64,000 bases of DNA from positions 199,356,052 to 199,420,051 of the forward strand of contig CP136067.1 of the NCBI GenBank assembly GCA_032622095.1, in the 5' to 3' direction. Positions 11,881 through 25,600 of the stretch are shown here, in pieces (the stretch's first letter is position 1; each line of letters begins with the position of its first letter). The stretch is from Siphonodentalium dalli. Taxonomy: Eukaryota > Mollusca > Scaphopoda > Gadilida > Siphonodentaliidae. Position numbers and translations under genes: made by a program. The notes under the pieces are model-generated. The model did no database searches. It saw nothing but the letters and a program-made list of their open reading frames with translations, and was not told the origin of the DNA.

Positions 11881-12583
11881 CTAGCTACATATTTTATATG
11901 TATACTTAAAATTTCAAATCATTCTCTGTTGTTTATCATGCTTTCAATTACAATATAACAGATTGTTCGATCGCCTGTTTGGGCCACTTGATGCCCGTTG
12001 ATGTAAGTAAGAGTGCAAGCGTGAGCGTGTGAAGGAGTGTATGCCTGAATTTATGTATCAGATGAATATTATCTATTGTATCCAACATGTAAAACCATTC
12101 ATTCTGAATGTAAAATCATCTGATTGTTTCAATAAAAATAAAAAATAAATTATTTTTTTTTAAAGTCAATTTTTCGATCGCAATAAAAAGTTTAAGACTC
12201 AGCGCTTTTAAATAGGGTCGGTCGGGTTAGCGGAAACAAACGTCTTTTTTTAGGCCTAATGACTTAAATGTGTGTTTAATTACGAAGTTTCGAGAAACTG
12301 TCTGGCCGTTGTGTTGTATACGAAAACATATCGCTGTGATTTACTTTATTGGATATTGACATGTTTTACCCCTCGTGCAGTTTGATTGATTCCTGAGAAT
12401 TCAACTACAGGTATCAAATTATAGGGACCACATACGACACAGGTATGAAACTTAAAGGGACCATATACAATGCCTTTGAAATTATGAAGGAATTTTCAAT
12501 AGGGGCCAGAAAATTCGAGATGTCGGAGAAGGTTCCAGAACTGCGGGGCCAGTGGAGTCAGCCGGTAGGGTTCAGCCGGGTGT

Positions 12584-12677
12584 ATTGCGTCAGATTACAA
12601 TGACTCAGGCGTTGCGCCGGAAGTAGGGGATTGCGTCAGATTGCAATGACTCAGGCGTTGCAGGAGGCGGAGCTGGT
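12584..12677. repeat. 47-bp direct repeat, two copies, each with an AP-1-like box
   Basis: The unit contains ATTGCGTCAGATT, CAATGACTCAGGCGTTGC and a G/C-rich end. TGACTCA, the AP-1 consensus, occurs once per unit at 12601 and 12648. Sequence conservation between the copies is almost complete. Regulatory use is inference. Confidence 0.5.
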
Positions 12678-15289
12678 GGCTGGACCTTATTCGAGGAGAC
12701 GTGGGTGGAGTTTTTGCAGCCCTACCACCCTCAGACGTAGTGTGGAACCCTTAGAAGTGGGCGGAGCTTAGAGATATTAAAAGACACGCCCTTTACCCCG
12801 TACAGACGTCATATCATCATTTGATCACTTCAGAATATTTTTTTTTGCAAAATTTCCCTCTTCAAATGTCAATTTAACACATATACACCTTCTATCGGAA
12901 TTCCCACTATATTGCAACGGAAATGCCGTTATGTGCGCAACATATTTTGACATTACCTTTGCTCGGGTGTATTCACAATCTGAAAGTAGAGACTAGCTAT
13001 TTTGACACGCCACTCGCCAGTTTCTGTATACGCCTAGTTGTTTAAGTTGCTGATCACTGGTTGTCAAAAATCTGTACGTCAAGTTGTGATGATGGGATCC
13101 TGCGTGCAAAGACGAAACCATGAATTAGGTTTCTATATTAGGCATGTTCTGCCTCCCGATGGTCATTATTAACCTTCAATCACACGACGAAGGCACTGTT
13201 CCGTTCCACATCCTTTTTTTCCGATTTCTCGACCAAATTTGTTCTTATTGAAACACTGAACGTAACTATGTTTATCAATAGATACCGTGCTGAAATCTGT
13301 AAGTATATTTGAGATCTATTTCAAAATGTATTATGACATTACTATTAAATTACATGGTGTATAGTCCATCGAAAAGCATGGTACGCAATTGAAGACTACT
13401 GCTCTACATGTATACATATAATGCAAATTACTTATCAAGTTTTCTGGTGACTCAAGTAATGAAATCTCCCGTAGCCTAGTGGTGAAGATAGAGTTGGTCG
13501 TGTCGGGGAAACAATCAATATCCAGACGATTTGATATCTTTTATATTTTTAAATAAGTCTCTGCCGGTAAGCACTAGGTACAGGTTATATAGAGATGTTG
13601 GTGGTAGCAAGGTTCGAGGATAAGTCAAGTTCCCTCTCTCGAGAACGGGTAGTTATTTCCAGTGTTGGTGGAATAATGTGTCCATATAAGGTCTGAGGTA
13701 TCATGATATCCATGTTATGTATACCATTCTGTATGCATATATTTGTAGAATGGGCACGAATCTATTAGTTTTTTATCATATCTGTAAATTTAATTGTGTT
13801 AGTCTTATTCGTCGACGGAATATTAAGCAGATAGTGGTCTTGGAATACAAAACACCGCGCGTTTTACGACTTTTTCAGGACAAACATGACGTAATAACTG
13901 GGGATGTTCACTTCAGAAAATCGTATAAATTATACGCGTTTCCGAAATAAGCAAATTGAGCAATTTAATTTCACAGACGATATATTGACTAACCACATTA
14001 TATTGGCAAAATACCTGCATACATACATTGACTACGTAACCACATAACTTGATATAATAACGAGTTTGCGATACCCGTTCGACGGGAACGGGTAAATCTG
14101 TGAAAATCGTCATGGTCACTTGGGTACTTTCAATGCAGCACATAAAGCGATAACGAATTGAAACGGGTAGATTTGCCCCATTGACCGGTAGCCTTTCACT
14201 ACGATTTTCTCACTCAAATGTCCATGAATTCCATGAAATTCCAGTCAGCTATGCGTTAACCTATTTATTGAAAGATTTCATATGCAAATTTTATTGATAA
14301 TGTTGTCATTTTAACCCAGGATTTGTGTTTAAATTCTCGAGGCGGCTTCTAGCACTTAGATAAATACGGAAGGCCGATTTTTTTCACTAACACCTTTGTT
14401 CACTGCATTAATGACAGGTTGTGATTAATAGAGTGAGTAGATGGTGCTATAGACGCAGTCTCGGCCCATTGCAGGGACATGGCTATAGATGGTCTGCGCT
14501 TTAGGACGGGTGTCCACCTTCGAATTTCTAACTGCACATCTCGAACCATATCAAATTCACACGTCTGCGCGTAAATCCACCCTCCCCTTTGCTGGCATCA
14601 CCCCCCCCCCCCCAAAGCTTGAACAATTTCCAACTGTTTCTGACAGCCTTTCAGTCCAAATTGTGTTACCAAAAATAGGGAAATATGCAAATGTTGGTCT
14701 AAAAACTACAAGTTATCCACTAATAAATTGTTCTAAAATCAAACTACGAACCAATTTCAACCTATTGTTTGTGTGAAATTTCCAACAAATGTTGTGTCAG
14801 GTATATCAAAATTTCCAAATGTTGAACATTTGACCAAAGTTGGGGAGGGGGTTTAGACACCCATATCGTCACGTCCCTGTCTCAACCCATTGTACAAGGA
14901 CATAAATATATCGTGGATTTATCTTGCACATTTGAAAACAATTACCGTTTAGTTACCTTATCGTAGTAATTGGGGACTGATTTCTCATTTTAATATATAT
15001 TTACTATCTGAACGGACATGGCGCATTTGAACCATAATACTGGTGTATACTGTAGTGGGGATAATATAGGTCGCCAAATACACGAAATACCTATACATAC
15101 TCTACAAAATCTAAGCATAAGCAGAGCGAGTTTCAGCTTTTTTCTGTGTTTCGCACAGAAGTGAAGCAAACGCTCTTTATTCAATCATTATAATAAACAG
15201 ACTACATTTTGACACCTTTTTTGTTACCAAGTTTAACATTTCAACCTACCTCTGGGTTTAGATCCCGACAACAAACCCAATTCTTGGGA

Positions 15290-15725
15290 TAAATATTCCC
15301 TTGCCCCGACGGTCCGACCCTTCGATCTGTTGAAAGATTCCAAACAAAGGTTTACTTAAAGCTACTCAAACGGTCCCCATATCATAAAGTTACAATAAGA
15401 ACATTTCTTCAAAATACGCTTTTGTTATCAGAATCAATTAATTACAACACAATAATGCTAACTGCTGTCAAATATAGTATAACATTTGGGCCGCATCACC
15501 ACTTGATTTTAGAGTTAAGCATCTTCATCCGCAATTTTGTCCGAGACCGTCGGTTTGATGACTCTTTTCTGGGCCACAAATAATTAGACAATTCAAGAAA
15601 TAACAAACTTCAAAAATCGATATCTGATCACTCTGCGCTTTGATTCGAATCAAATATTTTGTTTTATCCCCGAAGCCAAAAAAATAGTAACTTGGGAGCG
15701 TTAATTCGGATTATGCATCTTTAAT
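15290..15725 (+). repeat. dispersed repeat family 'R3', forward copy
   Basis: Shares ordered blocks with the copy at 61.86 kb: ACATTTCTTCAAAATAC, TTATCAGAATC, CACTTGATTTTA, GCATCTTCATCC, AATTTTGTCC, TTTCTGGGCCACA, ATCGATATCTGATCACTCTG. The order is the same throughout with many small indels, so this is an old interspersed copy. Confidence 0.6.
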
Positions 15726-16261
15726 ATGACTAAATATTCCCCAACTAAAATAAGGGACAAATGCGGTATTATATCGAACTGAAAGTACATGTAGGACAAT
15801 ATTAGACCCTTGGTCTAAAATAATACATTTTTACACCGAATATTGGTTGGACATCTTAACTATATATAACGTAATTGTATATTTGAGCTATCATAATCTA
15901 TTTTCTAAGTTTAAAAATTCCAACCGATTTATTGTCAATACTCGATCGGTCTATGACTTGTAGTATCCAATTGTTGAAAATGTTACCAATATGAGTGAAA
16001 GAAAAGCAACATCCTCTTCCAACTGCCACCTAGCTCGTCCTTGATGAAAGCAACTGATTATACTGGGTGCCGATGGACTAAACTCCTACTTCTAGTGAGC
16101 TTTTTGAGTTTGTCCGCTGTACTATAAATACAAATTTCCAACAACCCATAACGCTAAGTATAACATCGGCCAATAACGCGAATAACAATCTATATCATAA
16201 TATCTTTTTTGTTGCAGTTGGCTCACCATACATTACCAGTCGATGTGATGCCGGTAAAACA

Positions 16262-16337
16262 GTTTGCGATTTCAAAACGTGTGCCGGTACGGGTAGCTAC
16301 CCGTACGCGTACTCGTACCGGTTTGAAATCGCAAACT
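16262..16337. repeat. hairpin upstream of the SDR gene
   Basis: The outer arms pair GTTTGCGATTTCAAA with its near-inverse, and an inner palindrome GTACGGGTAGCTACCCGTAC sits in the loop, giving a cruciform-like structure. It ends about 210 bp before the SDR start codon. The outer arm resembles sequence near 14061, which may be its partner. Confidence 0.6.
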
Positions 16338-16544
16338 CGCTAATATATTGCCTGAGCTTAACATTAGGAAGCTATGGTGTTCCATACAATTTTATCCAAA
16401 CAATACTGTTTGCATATCTTGAATGCACATTATTGTTTGTTCAGCGATGCATTTTTTTAAACAGTTTTACCACGAACGTTGAACTGGGATCTGGCTAACG
16501 TCCGATACTTTTGTTACCTGTCTTGTTTCGTTCGTGGCGTGATT

Positions 16545-16676
16545 ATGGAGAAGTGGAATGGACGCAAAGTGCTGGTCACCGGTGCCTATTCTGGGATAGG
16601 GGCTGCCATTGCTAAACGACTTTCTCGGGAGGGAATGATCGTCTTCGGATGTGCCCGGAATGTCGCCGCTATTCAG
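16545..16676 (+). CDS. DHRS11-like: DHRS11-like short-chain dehydrogenase/reductase, exon 1
   Basis: Forty-four codons from ATG to a GT donor (CAG|GTGCGT), phase 0. The peptide opens MEKWNGRKVLVTGAYSGIGA. TGxxxGIG at residues 12-19 is the nucleotide-binding turn of classical short-chain dehydrogenases/reductases, and GCAR near residue 36 begins the region that helps choose NADP over NAD. The start is set by the match of the first residues to vertebrate DHRS11 (MERW...). An earlier in-frame codon is only TTG, so the ATG is preferred. DHRS11 proteins are cytosolic NADPH-dependent reductases acting on steroid and carbonyl substrates; the substrate here cannot be read from sequence. Exons 2 and 3 lie 11.0 and 12.6 kb downstream. 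Confidence 0.88.
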
Positions 16677-16680
16677 GTGC

Positions 16681-19600
16681 GTACTTGTCTAGTGATATGT
16701 TACACCGATTGATATACAGAGATGGGTTCCGCCGCGGGATGGTTGGGAGGGGTTCGTGATATGTTACACCGATTGATATACACAGATGGGTTCCGCCGCG
16801 GGATGGTTGGGGTTCGTGATATGTTACACCGATTGATATACACAATATGGGTTCCGCCGGGGGATGGTTGGGAGGGGTTCGTGATATCTTACACCGATTG
16901 ATATACACAGATGGGTTCCGCCGCGGGATGGTTGGGAGGGGTTCGTGATATGTTACACCGATTGGTATACACAGATGGGTTCCGCTGCGGGATGGTTGGG
17001 AGGGGTTCGTGATATGTTACACCGATTGGTATACAGAGATGGGTTCCGCCGCGGGGTGGTTGGGAGGGGTTCGTGACATGTTACACCGATTGGTATACAC
17101 AGGTGGGTTCCGCCGCGGGATGGTTGTGAGGGGTTCGTGATATGTTACACCGATTGGTATACACAGATGGGTTCCGCCGCGGGATGGTTGGGAGGGGTTC
17201 GTGATATGTTACACCGATTGGTATACAGAGATGGGTTCCGCCGCGGGATGGTTGGGAGGGGTTCGTGATATGTTACACCGATTGGTATACAGTGATGGGT
17301 TCCGCCGCGGGATGGTTGGGAGGGGTTCGTGATATGTTACACTAATTGGTATACAGAGATGGGTTCCGCCGCGGGATGGTTGGGAGGGGTTCGTGATATG
17401 TTACACTAATTGGTATACAGAGATGGGTTCCGCCGCGGGATGGTTGGGAGGTTGTGTCGTGATATGTTACACTGATTGGTATACAGAGATGGGTTCCGCC
17501 GCGGGATGGTTGGGATGGGTTCGTGATATGTTACACTAATTGGTATACAGAGATGGGTTCCGCCGCGGGATGGTTGGGAGGGGTTCGTGATATGTTACAC
17601 TAATTGGTATACACAGATAGGTTCCGCCGCGGGATGGTTGGGGGGGGGGGGTCGTGATATGTTACACTAATTGGTATACACATATGGGTTCCGCCGCGGG
17701 ATGGCTGGGAGGCTGTGTCGTGATATGTTACACTGATTGGTATACAGAGATGGGTTCCGCCGCGGGATGGTTGGGAGGGGTTCGTGATATGTTATACTAA
17801 TTGGTATACAGAGATGGGTTCCGCCGCGGGATGGTTGGGAGGGGTTCGTGATATGTTACACTGATTGGTATACACAGATGGGTTCCGCCGCGGTGTGGTT
17901 GGGAGGGGTTCGTGATATGTTACACGGATTGGTATACAGAGATGGGTTCCGCCGCGGGATGGTTGGGAGGTTGTGTCGTGATATGTTACACCGATTGGTA
18001 TACACAGATGTGTTCCGCCGGGGGATGGTTGGAGGGGTTCGTGATATGTTACACTGATTGGTATACAGAGATGGGTTCCGCCGCGGGATGGTTGGGAGTT
18101 TGTGTCGTGATATGTTACACTGATTGGTATACAGAGATGGGTTCCGCCGCGGGATGGTTGGGAGGGGTTCGTGATATGTTACACTGATTGGTATACACAG
18201 ATTGGTTCCGCCGCGGGATGGTTGGGAGTTTGTGTCGTGATATGTTACACTGATTGGTATACACAGATGGGTTCCGCCGCGGGATGGTTGGGAGGGGTTC
18301 GTGATATGTTACACTGATTGGTATACCCAGATGGGTTCCGCCGCGGTGTGGTTGGGAGGGGTTCGTGATATGTTACACTGCTTGGTATACACAGATGGGT
18401 TCCGCCGCGGGATGGTTGTGAGGTTGTGTCGTGATATGTTACACTGATTGGTATACACAGATGGGTTCCGCCACGGGATGGTTGGGAGGGGTTCGTGATA
18501 TGTTACACCGATTGGTATACAGATATGGGTTCCGCCGCGGGATGGTTGGGAGGGATTCGTGACATGTTACACCGATTTATATACACAGATAGATTCCTCC
18601 GCGGGATGGTTGGGAGGGGTTCGTGATATGTTACACTGATTGGTATACAGAGATGGGTTCCGCCGCGGGATGGTTGGGAGGGGTTCGTGATATGTTGTAC
18701 CGATTGGTATACAGAGATGGGTTCCGCCGCCGGATGGTTGGGAGGGGTTCGTGATATGTTTCACCGATTGGTATACAGAGATGGGTTCCGCCGCGGGATG
18801 GTTGGGAGGTTGTGTCGTGACATGTTACACTGATTTGTATACAGAGATGGGTTCCGCCGCGGGATGGTTGGGAGGGGTTCGTGATATGTTACACTAATTG
18901 GTATACAGAGATGGGTTCCGCCGCGGGATGGTTGGGAGGGGTTCGTGATATGTTACACTGATTGGTATACACAGATGGGTTCCGCCGCGGTGTGGTTGGG
19001 AGGGGTTCGTGATATGTTACACCGATTGGTATACAGAGATGGGTTCCGCCGCGGGATGGTTGGGAGGTTGTGTCGTGATATCTTACACCGATTGGTATAC
19101 ACAGATGTGTTCCGCCGGGGGATGGTTGGAGGGGTTCGTGATATGTTACACTGATTGGTATACAGAGATGGGTTCCGCCGCGGGATGGTTGGGAGTTTGT
19201 GTCGTGATATGTTACACTGATTGGTATACAGAGATGGGTTCCGCCGCGGGATGGTTGGGAGGGGTTCGTGATATGTTACACTGATTGGTATACACAGATG
19301 GGTTCCGCCGCGGGATGGTTGGGAGTTTGTGTCGTGATATGTTACACTGATTGATATACACAGATGGGTTCCGCCGCGGGATGGTTGGGAGGGGTTCGTG
19401 ATATGTTACACTGATTGGTATACACAGATGGGTTCCGCCGCGGTGTGGTTGGGAGGGGTTCGTGATATGTTACACTGATTGGTATACACAGATGGGTTCC
19501 GCCGCGGGATGGTTGTGAGGTTGTGTCGTGATATGTTACACTGATTGGTATACAGAGATGGGTTCCGACACGGGATGGTTGGGAGGGGTTCGTGATATGT

Positions 19601-22600
19601 TACACCGATTGATATACACAGATGGGTTCCGCCACGGGATGGTTGGGAGGTTGTGTCGTGACATGCTTCACTGATTGGTATACAGAGATGGGTTCCGCCG
19701 CGGAATGGTTGGGAGGGGTTCGTGATATGTTACACCGATTCATATACACAGATGGGTTCCGCCACGGGATTGTTGGGAGGTTGTGTCGTGACATGTTACA
19801 CTGATTAGTATACAGAGATGGGTTCCTCCGCAAGATGGTTGGGAGGGGTTCGTGATATGTTACACTGATTGGTATACAGAGATGGGTTCCGCCGCGGGAT
19901 GGTTGGGAGGGGTTCGTGATATGTTACACCGATTGGTATACCCAGATGGGTTCCGCCGCGGTGTGGTTGGGAGGGGTTCGTGATATGTTACACTGCTTGG
20001 TATACACAGATGGGTTCCGCCGCGGGATGGTTGTGAGGTTGTGTCGTGATATGTTACACTGATTGGTATACACAGATGGGTTCCGCCACGGGATGGTTGG
20101 GAGGGGTTCGTGATATGTTACACTGATTGGTATACAGAGATGGGTTCCGCCGCGGGATGGTTGGGAGGGGTTCGTGATATGTTACACTGATTGGTATACC
20201 CAGATGGGTTCCGCCGCGGTGTGGTTGGGAGGGGTTCGTGATATGTTACACTGCTTGGTATACACAGATGGGTTCCGCCGCGGGATGGTTGTGAGGTTGT
20301 GTCGTGATATGTTACACTGATTGGTATACACAGATGGGTTCCGCCGCGGGATGGTTGGGAGGGGTTCGTGATATGTTACACTGATTGGTATACCCAGATG
20401 GGTTCCGCCGCGGTGTGGTTGGGAGGGGTTCGTGATATGTTACACTGCTTGGTATACACAGATGGGTTCCGCCGCGGGATGGTTGTGAGGTTGTGTCGTG
20501 ATATGTTACACTGATTGGTATACACAGATTGGTTCCGCCACGGGATGGTTGGGAGGGGTTCGTGATATGTTACACTGATTGGTATACAGAGATGGGTTCC
20601 GCCGCGGGATGGTTGGGAGGGGTTCGTGATATGTTGTACCGATTGGTATACAGAGATGGGTTCCGCCGCCGGATGGTTGGGAGGGGTTCGTGATATGTTT
20701 CACCGATTGGTATACAGAGATGGGTTCCGCCGCGGGATGGTTGGGAGGTTGTGTCGTGACATGTTACACTGATTTGTATACAGAGATGGGTTCCGCCGCG
20801 GGATGGTTGGGAGGGGTTCGTGATATGTTACACTAATTGGTATACAGAGATGGGTTCCGCCGCGGGATGGTTGGGAGGGGTTCGTGATATGTTACACTGA
20901 TTGGTATACACAGATGGGTTCCGCCGCGGTGTGGTTGGGAGGGGTTCGTGATATGTTACACCGATTGGTATACAGAGATGGGTTCCGCCGCGGGATGGTT
21001 GGGAGGTTGTGTCGTGATATGTTACACCGATTGGTATACACAGATGTGTTCCGCCGGGGGATGGTTGGAGGGGTTCGTGATATGTTACACTGATTGGTAT
21101 ACAGAGATGGGATCCGCCGCGGGATGGTTGGGAGTTTGTGTCGTGATATGTTACACTGATTGGTATACAGAGATGGGTTCCGCCGCGGGATGGTTGGGAT
21201 GGGTTCGTGATATGTTACACTGATTGGTATACACAGATGGGTTCCGCCGCGGGATGGTTGGGAGTTTGTGTCGTGATATGTTACACTGATTGATATACAC
21301 AGATGGGTTCCGCCGCGGGATGGTTGGGAGGGGTTCGTGATATGTTACACTGATTGGTATACACAGATGGGTTCCGCCGCGGTGTGGTTGGGAGGGGTTC
21401 GTGATATGTTACACTGATTGGTATACACAGATGGGTTCCGCCGCGGGATGGTTGTGAGGTTGTGTCGTGATATGTTACACTGATTGGTATACAGAGATGG
21501 GTTCCGACACGGGATGGTTGGGAGGGGTTCGTGATATGTTACACCGATTGATATACACAGATGGGTTCCGCCACGGGATGGTTGGGAGGTTGTGTCGTGA
21601 CATGCTTCACTGATTGGTATACAGAGATGGGTTCCGCCGCGGAATGGTTGGGAGGGGTTCGTGATATGTTACACCGATTGATATACACAGATGGGTTCCG
21701 CCACGGGATTGTTGGGAGGTTGTGTCGTGACATGTTACACTGATTAGTATACAGAGATGGGTTCCTCCGCAAGATGGTTGGGAGGGGTTCGTGATATGTT
21801 ACACTGATTGGTATACAGAGATGGGTTCCGCCGCGGGATGGTTGGGAGGGGTTCGTGATATGTTACACCGATTGATATACACAGATAGATTCCTCCGCGG
21901 GATGGTTGGGAGGGGTTCGTGATATGTTACACTGATTGGTATACAGAGATGGGTTCCGCCGCGGGATGGTTGGGAGGGGTTCGTGATATGTTGTACCGAT
22001 TGGTATACAGAGATGGGTTCCGCCGCCGGATGGTTGGGAGGGGTTCGTGATATGTTACACCGATTGGTATACAGAGATGGGTTCCGCCGCGGGATGGTTG
22101 GGAGGTTGTGTCGTGACATGTTACACTGATTGGTATACAGAGATGGATTCCGCAGGGAGATGGTTGAGAGGTTGTGTCGTGATATGTTACACCGATTGAT
22201 ATACACAGATGGATTCCGCCGCGGAATGGTTGGGAGGGGTTCGTGATATGTTACACCGATTGATATACAGAGATGGGTTCCGCCGCGGGATGGTTGGGAG
22301 GTTGTGTTGTGATATGTTACACCGATTGGTATACACAGATTGGTTCCGCCGCGGGGTGGTTGGGAGGGGTTCGTGATATGTTACATCGATTGATATACAC
22401 AGATGGGTTCCGCCGCGGGATGGTTGGGAGGGGTTCGTGATATGTTACACCGATTGTTATACACAGATGGGTTCCGCCGCGGGATGGTTGGGAGGGGTTC
22501 GTGATATGTTACACCGATTGGTATACACAGATGGGTTCCGCCGCGGGATGGTTGGGAGGTTGTGTCGTGATATGTTACACCGATTGATATACACAGATGG

Positions 22601-25600
22601 ATTCCGCCGCGGAATGGTTGGGAGGGGTTCGTGATATGTTACACCGATTGATATACAGAGATGGGTTCCGCCGCGGGATGGTTGGGAGGTTGTGTTGTGA
22701 TATGTTACACCGATTGGTATACACAGATGGGTTCCGCCGCGGGGTGGTTGGGAGGGGTTCGTGATATGTTACATCGATTGATATACACAGATGGGTTCCG
22801 CCGCGGGATGGTTGGGAGGGGTTCGTGATATGTTACACCGATTGTTAGACACAGATGGGTTCCGCCGCGGGATGGTTGGGAGGGGTTCGTGATATGTTAC
22901 ACCGATTGGTATACACAGATGGGTTCCGCCGCGGGATGGTTGGGAGGTTGTGTCGTGATATGTTACACCGATTGGTATACACAGATGGGTTCCGCCGCGG
23001 GATGGTTGGGAGGGGTTCGTGATGTGTTACTCCGATTGATATACACAGATGGGTTCCGCCGCGGTGTGGTTGGGAGGTGTTCGTGATATGTTACACTGAT
23101 TGGTATACAGAGATGGGTTCCGCCGCGGGATGGTTGGGAGGGGTTCGTGATATGTTACACTGATTGGTATACACAGATGGGTTCCGCCGCGGTGTGGTTG
23201 GGAGGGGTTCGTGATATGTTACACCGATTGGTATACAGAGATGGGTTCCGCCGCGGGATGGTTGGGAGGTTGTGTCGTGATATGTTACACCGATTGGTAT
23301 ACACAGATGTGTTCCGCCGGGGGATGGTTGGAGGGGTTCGTGATATGTTACACTGATTGGTATACAGAGATGGGTTCCGCCGCGGGATGGTTGGGAGTTT
23401 GTGTCGTGATATGTTACACTGATTGGTATACAGAGATGGGTTCCGCCGCGGGATGGTTGGGAGGGGTTCGTGATATGTTACACTGATTGGTATACACAGA
23501 TGGGTTCCGCCGCGGTGTGGTTGGGAGGGGTTCGTGATATGTTACACTGATTGGTATACACAGATGGGTTCCGCCGCGGGATGGTTGTGAGGTTGTGTCG
23601 TGATATGTTACACTGATTGGTATACAGAGATGGGTTCCGACACGGGATGGTTGGGAGGGGTTCGTGATATGTTACACCGATTGATATACACAGATGGGTT
23701 CCGCCACGGGATGGTTGAGAGGTTGTGTCGTGACATGCTACACTGATTGGTATACAGAGATGGGTTCCGCCGCGGAATGGTTGGGAGGGGTTCGTGATAT
23801 GTTACACCGATTGATATACACAGATGGGTTCCGCCACGGGATTGTTGGGAGGTTGTGTCGTGACATGTTACACTGATTAGTATACAGAGATGGGTTCCTC
23901 CGCAAGATGGTTGGGAGGGGTTCGTGATATGTTACACTGATTGGTATACAGAGATGGGTTCCGCCGCGGGATGGTTGGGAGGGGTTCGTGATATGTTACA
24001 CCGATTGATATACACAGATAGATTCCTCCGCGGGATGGTTGGGAGGGGTTCGTGATATGTTGTACCGATTGGTATACAGAGATGGGTTCCGCCGCCGGAT
24101 GGTTGGGAGGGGTTCGTGATATGTTACACCGATTGGTATACAGAGATGGGTTCCGCCGCGGGATGGTTGGGAGGTTGTGTCGTGACATGTTACACTGATT
24201 GGTATACAGAGATGGATTCCGCAGGGAGATGGTTGAGAGGTTGTGTCGTGATATGTTACACCGATTGATATACACAGATGGATTCCGCCGCGGAATGGTT
24301 GGGAGGGGTTCGTGATATGTTACACCGATTGATATACAGAGATGGGTTCCGCCGCGGGATGGTTGGGAGGTTGTGTTGTGATATGTTACACCGATTGGTA
24401 TACACAGATGGGTTCCGCCGCGGGGTGGTTGGGAGGGGTTCGTGATATGTTACATCGATTGATATACACAGATGGGTTCCGCCGCGGGATGGTTGGGAGG
24501 GGTTCGTGATATGTTACACCGATTGTTATACACAGATGGGTTCCGCCGCGGGATGGTTGGGAGGGGTTCGTGATATGTTACACCGATTGGTATACACAGA
24601 TGGGTTCCGCCGCGGGATGGTTGGGAGGTTGTGTCGTGATATGTTACACCGATTGATATACACAGATGGATTCCGCCGCGGAATGGTTGGGAGGGGTTCG
24701 TGATATGTTACACCGATTGATATACAGAGATGGGTTCCGCCGCGGGATGGTTGGGAGGTTGTGTTGTGATATGTTACACCGATTGGTATACACAGATGGG
24801 TTCCGCCGCGGGGTGGTTGGGAGAGGTTCGTGATATGTTACATCGATTGATATACACAGATGGGTTCCGCCGCGGGATGGTTGGGAGGGGTTCGTGATAT
24901 GTTACACCGATTGTTAGACACAGATGGGTTCCGCCGCGGGATGGTTGGGAGGGGTTCGTGATATGTTACACCGATTGGTATACACAGATGGGTTCCGCCG
25001 CGGGATGGTTGGGAGGTTGTGTCGTGATATGTTACACCGATTGGTATACACAGATGGGTTCCGCCGCGGGATGGTTGGGAGGGGTTCGTGATGTGTTACT
25101 CCGATTGATATACACAGATGGGTTCCGCCGCGGTGTGGTTGGGAGGGGTTCGTGATATGTTACACTGATTGGTATACAGAGATGGGTTCCGCCGCGGGAT
25201 GGTTGGGAGGGGTTCGTGATATGTTACACTGATTGGTATACACAGATGGGTTCCGCCGCGGTGTGGTTGGGAGGGGTTCGTGATATGTTACACCGATTGG
25301 TATACAGAGATGGGTTCCGCCGCGGGATGGTTGGGAGGTTGTGTCGTGATATGTTACACCGATTGGTATACACAGATGTGTTCCGCCGGGGGATGGTTGG
25401 AGGGGTTCGTGATATGTTACACTGATTGGTATACAGAGATGGGTTCCGCCGCGGGATGGTTGGGAGTTTGTGTCGTGATATGTTACACTGATTGGTATAC
25501 AGAGATGGGTTCCGCCGCGGGATGGTTGGGAGGGGTTCGTGATATGTTACACTGATTGGTATACACAGATGGGTTCCGCCGCGGTGTGGTTGGGAGGGGT

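Larger units (their letters stand above)
9570..12256. mobile_element. TIR DNA transposon, PIF/Harbinger-like by target duplication
   Basis: The left end reads GGCCTAAAAAAAAGACG and the right end is the inverse, differing by one A in the A-run. The inverted identity continues through GTTTGTTTCC(A/G)CTAAC for about 33 bp. Each end is flanked by TAA (9567-9569 and 12257-12259), the 3-bp TWA-type duplication known for PIF/Harbinger elements. Inside are a CxxC-bearing minus-strand frame, a nested TIR element and a long foldback. I see no Harbinger DDE transposase or Myb-like protein, so the element is either non-autonomous or of another superfamily. Boundaries are confident; the superfamily is an inference. 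Confidence 0.7.
12258..16240. other. gene-poor stretch upstream of the SDR gene
   Basis: No gene recognised. It holds the 47-bp direct repeat, an R3 repeat copy, a short poly-C run near 14606, and a small hairpin ACCCGTTC-GAC-GGGAACGGGT near 14073. A 12-bp word CGAGTTTGCGAT near 14061 recurs inverted at 16.33 kb. None of the reading frames resembles a known protein. Confidence 0.45.

Noticed and set aside
13470-13640. tRNA-derived SINE candidate (A-box-like TAGCCTAGTGG near 13474, B-box-like GGTTCGAGG near 13608)
   Set aside because: The boxes are about 130 bp apart, too far for a normal tRNA promoter. No tail and no second copy were seen.
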